NCBI GenBank assembly: GCA_023143095.1
Contig: JAGLIF010000009.1
Coordinates: 164,837-228,836 of the forward strand
Direction of reading: 5' to 3'
From: Candidatus Altimarinota bacterium
Lineage (GTDB): Bacteria; Patescibacteriota; Gracilibacteria; UBA4473
Length of the DNA: 64,000 nt
Both the position numbers and the translations under genes were made by a program. The notes below the pieces were generated by a model. It saw only the letters and a list, made by a program, of their open reading frames with translations. It was not told where the DNA came from and ran no database searches. Shown one piece after another: positions 16,817-26,488 of the stretch (within the stretch, counting starts at the first letter, position 1; every line of letters starts with the position of its first letter).

Positions 16817-17260
16817 TCAATCAGTCTTTCCTCCCTTTCCTCTATCCATCCCTAAATTTTTCCGAAAATTATCCAACACACCATTAATAAACCCCGCCGA
16901 CTTCTCTTCTCCAAAGTCTTTTGCTATTTCAATATATTCGTTGATAACCACAATTGGTGGTGTTTCTAAAAATTTTATTTCCGCAATCCCCAAAATCAAA
17001 ATAGCTCGATTAATAGGAGCAATTTTATCAAAAGCAAATTCTTGCGCGAGCGAACGAATAATAATTTTTATCTTTTTCAAGTTTTCCACAGCAGTTTGAA
17101 CTATCTTTTCAGCAAAATCATCCTCTTTTTTTTCTAAAACATTTTTCAATACATGTTTAAAAACCTCCTCCAAAGGCACTTCCTCCTCTCTAGCAAGATA
17201 AGCAAAAATTGTCTCCAACGCCAAAATACGACTTTCTCGACGAGCCTGTTTTTTCTCCAT
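16817..17260 (-). CDS. nusB: Transcription antitermination factor NusB
   Basis: The 147-residue, all-helical protein works with NusE (S10) in rRNA antitermination. The N-terminal ARRESRILALETIFAY and C-terminal IVVINEYIEIAKDFGEEKSAGFINGVLDNF are family hallmarks. It sits 37 bases after rpmF and 56 before rnc, a grouping of RNA-related genes. NusA is encoded elsewhere in the window. Confidence 0.92.
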   Translation of the reverse strand: MEKKQARRESRILALETIFAYLAREEEVPLEEVFKHVLKNVLEKKEDDFAEKIVQTAVENLKKIKIIIRSLAQEFAFDKIAPINRAILILGIAEIKFLETPPIVVINEYIEIAKDFGEEKSAGFINGVLDNFRKNLGMDRGKGGKTD

Positions 17261-17297
17261 GGTTTACAGTTTTATAACTTCTAAAGAAACTCGTAAT

Positions 17298-17537
17298 CTA
17301 CGCCTTTATCTCTGCTACTGGCGCAACAGTTTTTTGAACATCAAGAACTTTCCGTCCATTATAAAAACCACATTCTGGACAAGCAAAATGAGCTCTCTTT
17401 ACTGCCTGACAATTGGAACATTTTCCAAGAGCCACTGACTTTTCTATCTTTTTTCGTTTCTCATACACATATTTAGAGTGTCGCGAACGCGTTGAGGAAA
17501 CTGCTTGTTTCTTCTTTGGTACTGGTTTTTTAGACAT
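17298..17537 (-). CDS. rpmF: 50S ribosomal protein L32
   Basis: The 79-residue protein has the L32 pattern MSKKPVPKKKQAVSSTRSRH and a zinc ribbon made by CSNC and CPEC. The extension after the second Cys pair (GFYNGRKVLDVQK) is normal. It is 18 bases downstream of a membrane protein gene and 37 upstream of nusB on the same strand. Confidence 0.94.
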   Translation of the reverse strand: MSKKPVPKKKQAVSSTRSRHSKYVYEKRKKIEKSVALGKCSNCQAVKRAHFACPECGFYNGRKVLDVQKTVAPVAEIKA

Positions 17538-17555
17538 ATTCTTATATAATAATTT

Positions 17556-18461
17556 TTATCGTATTTGCTTTTTTTTCACCATGTGCACCATCAAAAAATA
17601 CATAAAAGAAAGCACAATCGGTGGCAAAATAAAGAAACCTATTAAAAAATCAAGTAATTCAACAATCAATCTCAAATTCCCACTCAAAGAGACTGCCAAA
17701 TAGAATAACCCTACTTTAAGAACTATCAAACAAAGTACCAAAACAAATAAGCTTAAAAAGACAAACCAAAAATTACCCTTTACAACACTTAATGCCCCTT
17801 TGAAAGAAGCCTGAACGCCTTCATTAAAATGAACTAGAAAAAACTTTGCACAAAAAACATTTACCTTTCTCCATATCAGAAGTAAAAAAATGAAAATTAG
17901 AATTGAAAAAATGGAAATTACCGACATACTAAGACTTAAAGGATGAAGTAATCTAGATTCAACTATACCGACTACCACTGCCAAGATAAGCAACACTGGC
18001 CAAATTACATACCAGAAAGTACGAAGTACTAGGAGTAAATACCTCCAAAGGAAAATCCAACTTTGAACAAAATAAATCTGAAAAGGATTTTCAGTCGTTT
18101 TTTTAACATAATTTTTTATAGTCAACAAATTTGATATTTTCCAAAGAGATCCAAAAATAACTAACCAGATAACCAGAAAAGCTATCCCTCCCAAAAATAA
18201 ATAAATAGAATCCATAAATAACCGATACCAAGCCTCTTGTCCACCAATCTTTAAATTAACCACAATAGATTCTATTCCTGATATACCTCCTAATAGTAGA
18301 AACAAACTTCCAAAAAGAATCACCATTCCAATTAGAATCATTAACACAGAAAAAATATTCACAACCCCAATCCGCCACCAAAGTTTTGGAAACGCCGAAA
18401 AAGCAGCCTTAATCAAATCAAGAGAATCTCTAGAACTAAAAGTAATTTTTGTTTTTTCCAT
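17556..18461 (-). CDS. Multi-pass membrane protein of unknown function
   Basis: The 301-residue protein has about six long hydrophobic segments (for example IGVVNIFSVLMILIGMVILF, YLLLVLRTFWYVIWPVLLIL, FVFLSLFVLVLCLIVLKVG). A soluble N-terminus (SSRDSLDLIKAAFSAFPKLWW) precedes the first. The layout resembles uncharacterised membrane proteins of small-genome bacteria, but no family with a known role is recognised. It lies between rpmE and rpmF on the same strand with short gaps. Confidence 0.7.
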   Translation of the reverse strand: MEKTKITFSSRDSLDLIKAAFSAFPKLWWRIGVVNIFSVLMILIGMVILFGSLFLLLGGISGIESIVVNLKIGGQEAWYRLFMDSIYLFLGGIAFLVIWLVIFGSLWKISNLLTIKNYVKKTTENPFQIYFVQSWIFLWRYLLLVLRTFWYVIWPVLLILAVVVGIVESRLLHPLSLSMSVISIFSILIFIFLLLIWRKVNVFCAKFFLVHFNEGVQASFKGALSVVKGNFWFVFLSLFVLVLCLIVLKVGLFYLAVSLSGNLRLIVELLDFLIGFFILPPIVLSFMYFLMVHMVKKKQIR

Positions 18462-18497
18462 ATTTTTATATGATTAAAAGTAAGAACCTCAATCTAA

Positions 18498-18767
18498 CTA
18501 AACAACTTTAGCCTCTTTCGCTTTTTGTGCTCGTTCCATCTTCGCTTTAAATTTATCAACTCTTCCAGAAGTATCTAGTAAATTTTGCTTTCCTGTATAA
18601 AAAGGATGAGAAGCCGAGCTCACATCCACACGAATAACATAATGATCAACACCTTTTATTTTCTCTACTTCTTCAGAAACAAGAGTTGAAGAAATAACAA
18701 AATCTTTCCCAGCGTTGGCATCACGAAAGATAACCGGATGAGTTTGTGGATGAATATCTACTTTCAT
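18498..18767 (-). CDS. rpmE: 50S ribosomal protein L31
   Basis: The 89-residue protein begins MKVDIHPQTHPVIFRDANAG, the L31 signature, and contains VRVDVSSASHPFYTGKQN-type sequence near the middle. The frame is open upstream to 18854, but the L31 start at 18767 is clear. No CxxC pair is present, so it is the zinc-independent (type B or C- ) form. It is the first gene of the rpmE-to-lspA cluster. Confidence 0.93.
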   Translation of the reverse strand: MKVDIHPQTHPVIFRDANAGKDFVISSTLVSEEVEKIKGVDHYVIRVDVSSASHPFYTGKQNLLDTSGRVDKFKAKMERAQKAKEAKVV

Positions 18768-18933
18768 AATTGGTATTACTTTAAATAAACTGCCTCGTGA
18801 TTTTAAATTTTCCTCTTTTAAAGTCAAATTTATTTCACATGAGAGCAAATTCATTCCTTTTAAATGATAAATAAAGAACTTTTCATCTTCTCAAAATTCT
18901 TTTAAACTGCACACACAAATAAATTTTAAAACA

Positions 18934-19308
18934 ATGAATTTTTGTTCCACTCCCAACGCACCACAAGCCATTGGTCCTTATTCTCAAGGTATAGAAGTAA
19001 ACGGTTTTTATTTTTTTTCTGGACAAATCGCACTCACTCCAAGTGGCAATTTCCTAGATAAAGACATAGAAACACAAACACTTCAAGTCCTCAAAAATAT
19101 CGAAGCATTGCTCCTTTCCCAAAATCTCAAAAAAGAAAACATCGTCAAATGCACTATTTTTCTCACAAACATAGATGATTTTGGAAAAGTAAACGAACTA
19201 TATGCTAATTTTTTTAAAAATCACAAACCAGCACGAAGTTGCGTAGAAGTATCCAATATTCCAAAAAATGCAAAAATAGAAATTGAAGTTATTGCTACAA
19301 AAAACTAA
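18934..19308 (+). CDS. ridA: RidA family reactive enamine/imine deaminase
   Basis: The 124-residue protein hydrolyses reactive 2-aminoacrylate-type enamines. The N-terminal NAPQAIGPYSQGIEVNGFYFFSGQI and ARSCVEV are diagnostic, with Arg101 and Glu118 in the positions used for substrate carboxylate binding and catalysis. It lies 20 bases before leuA on the same strand, fitting RidA's known protection of branched-chain amino acid metabolism from imine damage. Confidence 0.9.
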   Translation: MNFCSTPNAPQAIGPYSQGIEVNGFYFFSGQIALTPSGNFLDKDIETQTLQVLKNIEALLLSQNLKKENIVKCTIFLTNIDDFGKVNELYANFFKNHKPARSCVEVSNIPKNAKIEIEVIATKN

Positions 19309-19328
19309 CTTTTAGTCCATTCTCCATC

Positions 19329-20846
19329 ATGCAAAATAATTATGTAAAAATTTTCGATACCACCCTTCGTGATGGAGAACAAAGTCCTGGGTTTTCAATG
19401 CATTTAGAAGAAAAAATAAGACTGGCGATTCAACTCGAAAAACTTGGAGTTGATGTTATCGAAGCAGGATTTCCTGCTGCAAGTCCTGAAGATTTTGAAA
19501 GTGTAAAAAGAATCGCCCAAACACTCAAAACTACTGAAATTTGTGGATTATCTAGAGCAATGGAATCAGATATCACCACCTGTTACGAAGCAATAAAACA
19601 TGCTAAAAAACCTCGTATTCATACTTTTTTGGCAACCTCTCCCATTCATATGGAATTCAAGCTAAAAAAAACACCATCTCAAATATTAACAATGGCAACC
19701 AACGCCGTAAAATTTGCAAAAAGCTTATGTGATCGTGTTGATTTTTCCCCAGAAGACGCTGGCAGGTCAGATCGCCAATTTTTGGTCGAGATAATCGAAG
19801 CGGCTATTCAAGCTGGTGCTGATACAATCAATATTCCAGACACAGTCGGATTTTTGCAACCTTCTGAATTTGGCGATTTGATTCGATTTTTAATCAAAAA
19901 TGTAAAAAACTCAGACAAAGCTATCTTTGCTACTCATTGTCATAATGATCTAGGGCTAGCCACCTCCAATTCTCTTGCAGGAGTATTGAACGGAGCACGA
20001 CAAATCGAATGTACCGTAAATGGTATTGGAGAAAGAGCTGGAAATTGTGCTTTAGAAGAAGCTGTGATGTCTATGCGAGTTCGAAAAGATTTTTTTAATC
20101 TTCAAACTGGAATTAATACGGAAGAAATTCATAAAACTTCACGCCTTCTTGAACAAATTACCGGACAAAAAGTCCAATCCAATAAAGCAATTGTCGGAAA
20201 AAATGCTTTTGCTCACGAATCAGGTATTCATCAAGACGGTATGCTCAAAAACAGAGAAACCTATGAGATTCTAACACCGGAATCAATCGGACTCGATAAA
20301 AATGAAATTATTTTAGGAAAACATTCTGGACGAGCTGCTCTCAAAGCACATTTACAAAAAATGGGATATACTATTTCTGATGAAAAAATGCCAGAAATTT
20401 TCGTAAAATTCAAAACTCTTGCTGACAAGAAAAAAGAACTTTCTGATTTCGATCTTGATGCTTTAATGATGGGAGAAAATCACTCAATGCCTCAAAAATG
20501 GGCGTTAGTAAAATTTGAAGTAACTTCTGGATCTCAAACCCCTTGGTGCAAATTGACACTCAAAAATCTGGAAACAAACAACTCTATCACAAAAGAAAAT
20601 ACAGGAACAGGAATGGTTGATGCCGCATACAAAAACATTGAAGCCATTTGTGGTAATTTCGGAAAATTGACTGAATTTTATATGGAAAATGTGACCAATG
20701 GACTAGATGCTCAAGCCGTAGTAAATATCCGATTAGAAAATCTCGATGGAAAAGTTCTTTCTGGAAAATATGGAGATACAGATATTGTAAAAGCCGCAAT
20801 AATGGCATATTTAGAAGTAATAAATAAAGCAACACTTACAACCTAA
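19329..20846 (+). CDS. leuA: 2-isopropylmalate synthase
   Basis: The enzyme condenses acetyl-CoA with 2-ketoisovalerate, the first step of leucine synthesis. The HMGL-like TIM barrel is clear: IFDTTLRDGEQSPG at the N-terminus, the metal ligands in ATHCHNDLGLA, and NGIGERAGN. A C-terminal LeuA allosteric/dimer domain is present (from about residue 370, including GTGMVDAAYKNIEAI), so leucine feedback is possible. Length (505) is normal. It starts the leuA-leuC-leuD run; leuB is 8 kb away. Confidence 0.95.
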   Translation: MQNNYVKIFDTTLRDGEQSPGFSMHLEEKIRLAIQLEKLGVDVIEAGFPAASPEDFESVKRIAQTLKTTEICGLSRAMESDITTCYEAIKHAKKPRIHTFLATSPIHMEFKLKKTPSQILTMATNAVKFAKSLCDRVDFSPEDAGRSDRQFLVEIIEAAIQAGADTINIPDTVGFLQPSEFGDLIRFLIKNVKNSDKAIFATHCHNDLGLATSNSLAGVLNGARQIECTVNGIGERAGNCALEEAVMSMRVRKDFFNLQTGINTEEIHKTSRLLEQITGQKVQSNKAIVGKNAFAHESGIHQDGMLKNRETYEILTPESIGLDKNEIILGKHSGRAALKAHLQKMGYTISDEKMPEIFVKFKTLADKKKELSDFDLDALMMGENHSMPQKWALVKFEVTSGSQTPWCKLTLKNLETNNSITKENTGTGMVDAAYKNIEAICGNFGKLTEFYMENVTNGLDAQAVVNIRLENLDGKVLSGKYGDTDIVKAAIMAYLEVINKATLTT

Positions 20847-20853
20847 AAAAAAC

Positions 20854-22266
20854 ATGAATAAAAATATCATCGACAAAATATGGGAAGCCCACCAGATACA
20901 CTGTGAAAAAGGCGCACCAGATGTTTTTTTTATTGATCTTCAATTCCTCCATGAAGTTACCAGTCCACAAGCTTTTGAAGTATTACGACAAAATAATTGG
21001 AAACTTTTTAACCATAAACGAAATTTTGCCACAATTGACCATTCTATTCCAACCGATAAATCTCGATCAGCTTGGGAAGATACCGCTGCTAAATTTCAAG
21101 TAGAAACCCTTAAAAAAAACTGTAAAGAATTTGAAGTCACTCTTTTTGATTGCGGAAGTGGCAATCAAGGAATTGTACATGTAATAGGACCAGAACTAGG
21201 ACTTACCCAACCAGGAAAAACAATTGTTTGCGGAGATTCTCACACTTCCACACATGGTGCTTTTGGTGCTTTAGCATTTGGTATTGGAACCACTCAAATT
21301 TCTCATGTTATGGCAACTCAAACATTATTACTGGAAAAACCTAAAACTATGCAAGTAATGTTCAAGGGAACTCCTTCTAAATACTTTACTCCTAAAGATG
21401 CTATTCTAGCATTAATCAATCAAATTGGAATTCAAGGAGGCACTGGATATGCTATAGAATTTTGTGGTGAATATATCCAAAATCTTTCTATGGATGGACG
21501 AATGACTATTTGCAATATGAGTATTGAATGCGGTGCCAAATTTGGACTTATATCACCAGATGAAACCACTTTTCAATATCTTGAAGGAAGACAATTTGTT
21601 CTTGATGATTTTGAAATAGCCAAAACCCACTGGAAACAATGGAAATCAGACGAAAAAGCATACTATGATACAGTAGTTGAAGTAAATATTGATGGAACTG
21701 CTCCATTTGTTACTTGGGGTACAAATCCTGAACAAAGTGTTCAAATACATGAAAATATTCCATCACCAGAAGATTTTAAAGATCCAGCAAAACAATTGGC
21801 TTGTAAAAAAGCACTTGAATACACACAACTCAAATCAGGCAATCCCATAGAAGGAACTCCAATTGATTATGTCTTCATCGGTAGTTGCACTAACTCTAGA
21901 ATGGAAGATTTTAAAGCCGTAGCACAAATAATAAAAGGAAAGAAAATTCACCCTAACATAACAGCTTATTTTGTACCAGGATCAGAAACTATTCGAGCAC
22001 AATGCGTAAATGAAGGCTTTGATAAAATTTTTAAAGAAGCGGGAGCTGATTTTCGATATTCTGGATGTTCCATGTGTTTAGCAATGAACGGTGATCATGT
22101 CCCTGAGGGAAAACGATGTGCCTCTACTTCAAACCGAAACTTTGTGGGAAGACAAGGCACTGGAAGCTTTACTCATCTCATGAGTCCAGAAATGGCAGCT
22201 ATTTGTGCCATATCTGGAAAAATCACTGACCCAAAAAAATATTTCAACACTCCTCAAAATCAATGA
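20854..22266 (+). CDS. leuC: 3-isopropylmalate dehydratase large subunit
   Basis: The subunit holds the [4Fe-4S] cluster that isomerises 2- to 3-isopropylmalate. The cluster cysteines are in FIGSCTNSR and SGCSMCLAMN, and active-site sequence GDSHTSTHGAFGALAFGIG is intact. Length 470 is typical. It begins 7 bases after leuA, and its TGA stop overlaps the leuD ATG (ATGA), indicating coupled translation of the two subunits. Confidence 0.96.
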   Translation: MNKNIIDKIWEAHQIHCEKGAPDVFFIDLQFLHEVTSPQAFEVLRQNNWKLFNHKRNFATIDHSIPTDKSRSAWEDTAAKFQVETLKKNCKEFEVTLFDCGSGNQGIVHVIGPELGLTQPGKTIVCGDSHTSTHGAFGALAFGIGTTQISHVMATQTLLLEKPKTMQVMFKGTPSKYFTPKDAILALINQIGIQGGTGYAIEFCGEYIQNLSMDGRMTICNMSIECGAKFGLISPDETTFQYLEGRQFVLDDFEIAKTHWKQWKSDEKAYYDTVVEVNIDGTAPFVTWGTNPEQSVQIHENIPSPEDFKDPAKQLACKKALEYTQLKSGNPIEGTPIDYVFIGSCTNSRMEDFKAVAQIIKGKKIHPNITAYFVPGSETIRAQCVNEGFDKIFKEAGADFRYSGCSMCLAMNGDHVPEGKRCASTSNRNFVGRQGTGSFTHLMSPEMAAICAISGKITDPKKYFNTPQNQ

Positions 22267-22811
22267 AAGATTTCTCTCTCTTCACTTCCAAAACCATTTG
22301 TCTTCCACAAAAAGACATCGATACCGATCTTATCATCCCAGCAGAATTTTTAAAAACCACAACAAAAGAAGGATTAGGAAAACATGTTTTTTGCAACTTA
22401 CGAAAAACTGATTCAAACTTCCCAAAGTTTAATGGACCAAGAATATTAGTCACTGGAAAAAATTTTGGTTGCGGTTCTAGTCGAGAACACGCCCCTTGGG
22501 CACTCAAAGATGCCAATATTGATGTTATCATTGCTTCTGAATTTGCAGACATATTTAAAGGCAATGCTGAAAAAAACGGAATACTTCCTATTATTTTGAC
22601 CGAAAAAACTGTACAAAAATTCCTTACTTCTGGTGAAGATTTATCGATTGATTTAAAAAATAAAACTGTCAAAGACAGTGAAAACACATTCTATTCTTTT
22701 GAAATCACTGATTTTGCTCAAAAACGACTACTAGAAAACCTATCCGACATGGATTTTCTTATGAAATTTTCAACAGAAATACGGAGGTTTGATACAAAAC
22801 AAAAAAGATAA
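22263..22811 (+). CDS. leuD: 3-isopropylmalate dehydratase small subunit
   Basis: The swivelling-domain partner of LeuC. Diagnostic sequence: DIDTDLIIPAEFLKTTTKEGLGKHVF, and NFGCGSSREHAPWAL, which binds substrate. At 182 residues it is slightly shorter than the bacterial norm of about 200, lacking part of the C-terminus but with the core intact. It overlaps leuC by four bases. Confidence 0.95.
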   Translation: MKDFSLFTSKTICLPQKDIDTDLIIPAEFLKTTTKEGLGKHVFCNLRKTDSNFPKFNGPRILVTGKNFGCGSSREHAPWALKDANIDVIIASEFADIFKGNAEKNGILPIILTEKTVQKFLTSGEDLSIDLKNKTVKDSENTFYSFEITDFAQKRLLENLSDMDFLMKFSTEIRRFDTKQKR

Positions 22812-22852
22812 AACAAAAGACCTCAAAAAGTAAATTCCGACCTCTTCACCTC

Positions 22853-22872
22853 ATTCCTGCGACGACAGGAAT
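22853..22872. repeat. REP-like hairpin after leuD
   Basis: ATTCCTG (22853-22859) pairs with CAGGAAT (22866-22872) around CGACGA. It belongs to the CTCATTCCTGC...GCAGGAAT family found at six or more places in the window. It lies in the 92-base gap between convergent leuD and the secreted-protein gene, where it may help separate transcripts. Confidence 0.7.
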
Positions 22873-22903
22873 CCATTTTTGATTACTTTTTTTCAGTGTT
22901 TCC

Positions 22904-25900
22904 TTAAAATCCAGGAGTTGGAATCTTCCTAACTTTTCCATCGGGACGAATGATAAAAGCATGTTTATTGGTATCACAAGAGACACCATCCGCAACACAA
23001 TAAGGATTATAATCAGGAGCTGATCCTTTTATAGTAGGATCTATGTCTCCACTCTGTTTATATCTTCTCACGAAATGCAGATCATATTTTTGAGCGATTT
23101 TTCTTTTTGCTGTGGAATCTACTCCCGGTGGTGTTCCCCATGGATCGAGAAAACCACTAATATTAAACATTGCTCCTCCAAGGGTATTTCTGGTTAAGAG
23201 TGTCCCATTGAGTAGTAATTGTTTTTTCAACATTTCACTATCTTCACGATTAATATCAGGATTTCCTAAATTATCAACACTCATAAACCCTCCATCTGCA
23301 AAATAAGTCCCCACAATATTTTGAACATTTAGTTTTACATAAATATTACCAGTTGTGGGATGAGATTTTGCACTTGAATTTATTAATATCACTCCCAAAG
23401 AATCTGTTACATCGTTATCATAAACAAGATCATTATTGATTATCAAATTACCATCTTTAATCACAATAGTACCTTTCCCAGAAATGATTCCAGAAAGAGT
23501 TACATCACCATTGAAATATTTTACTTCATTGATTCCTAAATCTAGATTATTTAAAGTTGTATTTGTTTCGGCTGAAAGACCTCTGATGAGTTCGTAAGTA
23601 TTTTGAGTTATTTCTTCTCTTATATCTGTAGCACTAATATTTCCCATACGAGTGATACCAGATTTTCCAGACGAACCATCTTCTTGGTATGTAAAGTTTG
23701 TGCCTTCAGTTAAAATCTGTCCTTCAATATCTGCTCCAACTACGATAGAAGAAACATCTCCCTCACTACAACCAATAGGGATTGGAGTAATTGTACAATC
23801 AAGTTCAGGAAAGAGATCATCATTTCCAACTCTATTTCCCAAATTACCTCCAGGATATTCGATTGTTCTAATTGTTCCCCAATTATCAAGAACATCATGT
23901 TCAACCATAGAAGTAAAAGCGACATTGCTTTCAGCAAGAACACCACTTAATATATTCAAATGTGTCGTAATAAAATTTGTTCCACTGAACGCTCCTCCAG
24001 GAAAACTCAAGGAAGCAATGTTTGTTGATAGATTAATATCTGAAAAGACAGTATTATCTGAACTAAACCCTCTTATTTTAGCTTTTAGATTGTTTGTAGG
24101 AAGAGTTTTTGTATAACTCCCTGCTTCCAAATTAGCATGAATATCAATCGCATCTTCATATGAAAATTGCAAAGGGTCACTCGCAACTTCATTTTTTCGA
24201 TCACTCAAGAAAGCGTTTACCCAAGGTTTAAAAGTTAAAGGAAATGTAATGATAGTGCTAGATTTTACACTAGAAACATCTCCATCTGGATTAATATTTG
24301 GAATAGAAAATATTATATCAGCAAATCGTTTTATTGATTTAGCAAGATAAGACCCTTCTAAACTACCTGTAATAATTTCTATAGAAGGTGCTATCGCCTT
24401 TATTGATATATCTTGAGTCTTATCTATTTTGGATTTAAAAGTTATTTTATTATTAGCAGTGATACTGCTTCCTATTCCTCCATCATTAAATCTTAATCCG
24501 TTTATAAAGGCCTCTTGAGCATTTTGAGCATTATCTATTAAATTATAACTCCCGTTCATATCTTGAATATCAAATACGGCTTCAAAATCAGTAGTTACTT
24601 CCGCACTATTTCCAAATCGATCTTTTATCTCAATAGAAAAAGTACAAACATCTTCATTATTAGCCAAGACTGTTCCAGTGCAATCAGTTCCATTATTATT
24701 TGTGATAATCGCTTCAGAAGATTTAATTTCTACTTGCAAGTTGGTTATGTTTACAAAATTTCCAACATTATCATAAATTTCTAGATTGATAGTATACAAA
24801 CCCTCATCTTCAAAAATACTGACAAACTCACTAAATACTATCGTTTGCGTAGATGTAAAAAACTCAATACCCAAGCTTCCACCAGTTAAACTACTTATCT
24901 CTTTATACAACATTTGTGGTCCTGCAATATTGATAGTTGATAAATTCCAATCAATTCCAGACATATTATCTTCTATATCAAGTTTTAACTCAAATTCTTC
25001 ATCAGCTTCAAATGTTATCAATGTCGATTCAGAAAGAGTTTGTGTTAAACCTTGACTGGTCAATTCAATATTATCGACAGTAGGTGCTGTTTTATCAATC
25101 TTCACAGAAAATCCTGGTGAAAGAACAGTCGTATTCCCAGCAATATCAGAAATCTCTATATCTAACTTATAATTACCATATTGTTCTTCATCAAAAACAC
25201 TCGCCATTGTCTCTACAACCATCTCCACCGAACCGAGATTTTTATCAACTGCTGACCACAAAGAAGACTGATCTGCTCCAATTCCTCCTGTATAAACTAA
25301 GTCTGATGCCTGCAATCGACCTAACCCTGAATTATATGCTGCATTAGGATCTTCTATCGTGTAAGAACAAGACACATCTTCATTTGTCCATCCACTTGGC
25401 AAACAAGTAATAATATCTCCAACAATAATAGGAGATTCTTTGTCAATTTTAACTGAAACCATCTCTGAATAAAGTCCCTCATTTCCCGCTTCATCAAAGA
25501 TACTCCCTGAAAGAGTATATGTTCTATCTTGTGAAGTATTGAAGGAAAAATCACCAACATGAATTAACTCTCCTCCCATTCCCGATTCCGTTAAAGAAAC
25601 ATATGTTTCATCTCCAGCACCATCCACCACCAAAGAAGAAGTAATATCAATTAATCCTGAATATGTTCCATTTCCACTTGGAATATCTTTAAATACATAA
25701 TTACAAGACACTTCATCTGTTGTCCATCCATTGTCTGGTAAACATTCCAAAACATCCAAAATCGGAGGAATTGTATCGATCATGGCAACTTCTTCCGATT
25801 CAGAACAAATCTTACCATTTCCCGCTTTATCAAATGCCATAGAAACACCCGTTTCCCCATCACTAACCGTTGTTGAAAAATACTGATCAGGATCACATCC

Positions 25901-26482
25901 AGATTTTCCATCTTGTCCTGTTTCTGATGCATCAATACACTCTGAAACCACTGCCTCAACACTTCCATTTGTCCATCCAGAAGGAATTAATACCGTTGTA
26001 CAAGAAATAGGTTCCAATTGATCTATTTGTGATGGAGGCGAAAGAGAACAGATAGCTTTGTTTCCAGCATTATCACTAATTTCTGCACTCTCTGAATGAT
26101 TATATTCCGTTATCGTTTTTGTTTTTACAGAAGAAACTGAATAATCACACCCAGATAAATCATCTGAACAATCTCCAACAATTGCCTCTGTGTCCGTATT
26201 AGTCCATCCAGAAGGATTTAATATCGTTGTACAAATTGGAGGGGTATCATCGCAGAGTAAGTTATGAGTCTCCGTAATACCATTTACTGTCAACACACCC
26301 GTAATAGATACCCCCGAGGTCTCATTGCACTCTAACAACAATGTCACTATCCCTTCATAATCAGTAAAAACATGTGTACAATCTTGATTACAAATAATAG
26401 TTTGATTTTTAGGAACTGCATAAACAAATCCCACGCTAGTAAACATGCAAAATATAAAGCAAAATGTTTTGAATAATTTCAT
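22904..26482 (-). CDS. Large secreted repeat protein
   Basis: This 1192-residue protein has a signal peptide (LFKTFCFIFCMFTSVGFVYA, cleavage after VYA). The first half has four related modules built on Cys...GWTN/GWTT followed by more Cys residues (for example NPSGWTNTDTEA, IPSGWTNGSVEA, CLPSGWTNEDVSC), and DEAGN/DNAGN motifs typical of extracellular Ig-like or cadherin-like repeats. The second half is beta-rich, and a segment around GTIVIKDGNLIINNDLVY looks like a right-handed beta structure. No LPXTG or C-terminal anchor is seen. It is the last gene of a three-gene secreted cassette opposite to the leu genes, 6 bases after a lipoprotein gene. Function is unknown; a cell-surface or adhesion role is inferred. 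Confidence 0.75.
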   Translation of the reverse strand: MKLFKTFCFIFCMFTSVGFVYAVPKNQTIICNQDCTHVFTDYEGIVTLLLECNETSGVSITGVLTVNGITETHNLLCDDTPPICTTILNPSGWTNTDTEAIVGDCSDDLSGCDYSVSSVKTKTITEYNHSESAEISDNAGNKAICSLSPPSQIDQLEPISCTTVLIPSGWTNGSVEAVVSECIDASETGQDGKSGCDPDQYFSTTVSDGETGVSMAFDKAGNGKICSESEEVAMIDTIPPILDVLECLPDNGWTTDEVSCNYVFKDIPSGNGTYSGLIDITSSLVVDGAGDETYVSLTESGMGGELIHVGDFSFNTSQDRTYTLSGSIFDEAGNEGLYSEMVSVKIDKESPIIVGDIITCLPSGWTNEDVSCSYTIEDPNAAYNSGLGRLQASDLVYTGGIGADQSSLWSAVDKNLGSVEMVVETMASVFDEEQYGNYKLDIEISDIAGNTTVLSPGFSVKIDKTAPTVDNIELTSQGLTQTLSESTLITFEADEEFELKLDIEDNMSGIDWNLSTINIAGPQMLYKEISSLTGGSLGIEFFTSTQTIVFSEFVSIFEDEGLYTINLEIYDNVGNFVNITNLQVEIKSSEAIITNNNGTDCTGTVLANNEDVCTFSIEIKDRFGNSAEVTTDFEAVFDIQDMNGSYNLIDNAQNAQEAFINGLRFNDGGIGSSITANNKITFKSKIDKTQDISIKAIAPSIEIITGSLEGSYLAKSIKRFADIIFSIPNINPDGDVSSVKSSTIITFPLTFKPWVNAFLSDRKNEVASDPLQFSYEDAIDIHANLEAGSYTKTLPTNNLKAKIRGFSSDNTVFSDINLSTNIASLSFPGGAFSGTNFITTHLNILSGVLAESNVAFTSMVEHDVLDNWGTIRTIEYPGGNLGNRVGNDDLFPELDCTITPIPIGCSEGDVSSIVVGADIEGQILTEGTNFTYQEDGSSGKSGITRMGNISATDIREEITQNTYELIRGLSAETNTTLNNLDLGINEVKYFNGDVTLSGIISGKGTIVIKDGNLIINNDLVYDNDVTDSLGVILINSSAKSHPTTGNIYVKLNVQNIVGTYFADGGFMSVDNLGNPDINREDSEMLKKQLLLNGTLLTRNTLGGAMFNISGFLDPWGTPPGVDSTAKRKIAQKYDLHFVRRYKQSGDIDPTIKGSAPDYNPYCVADGVSCDTNKHAFIIRPDGKVRKIPTPGF

Positions 26483-26488
26483 TTGTTT

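Noticed and set aside
20854..22266. Reassignment of UGA to an amino acid
   Set aside because: leuC, lspA and the dual ATPase gene end in TGA at family-typical lengths, so UGA is a stop here.
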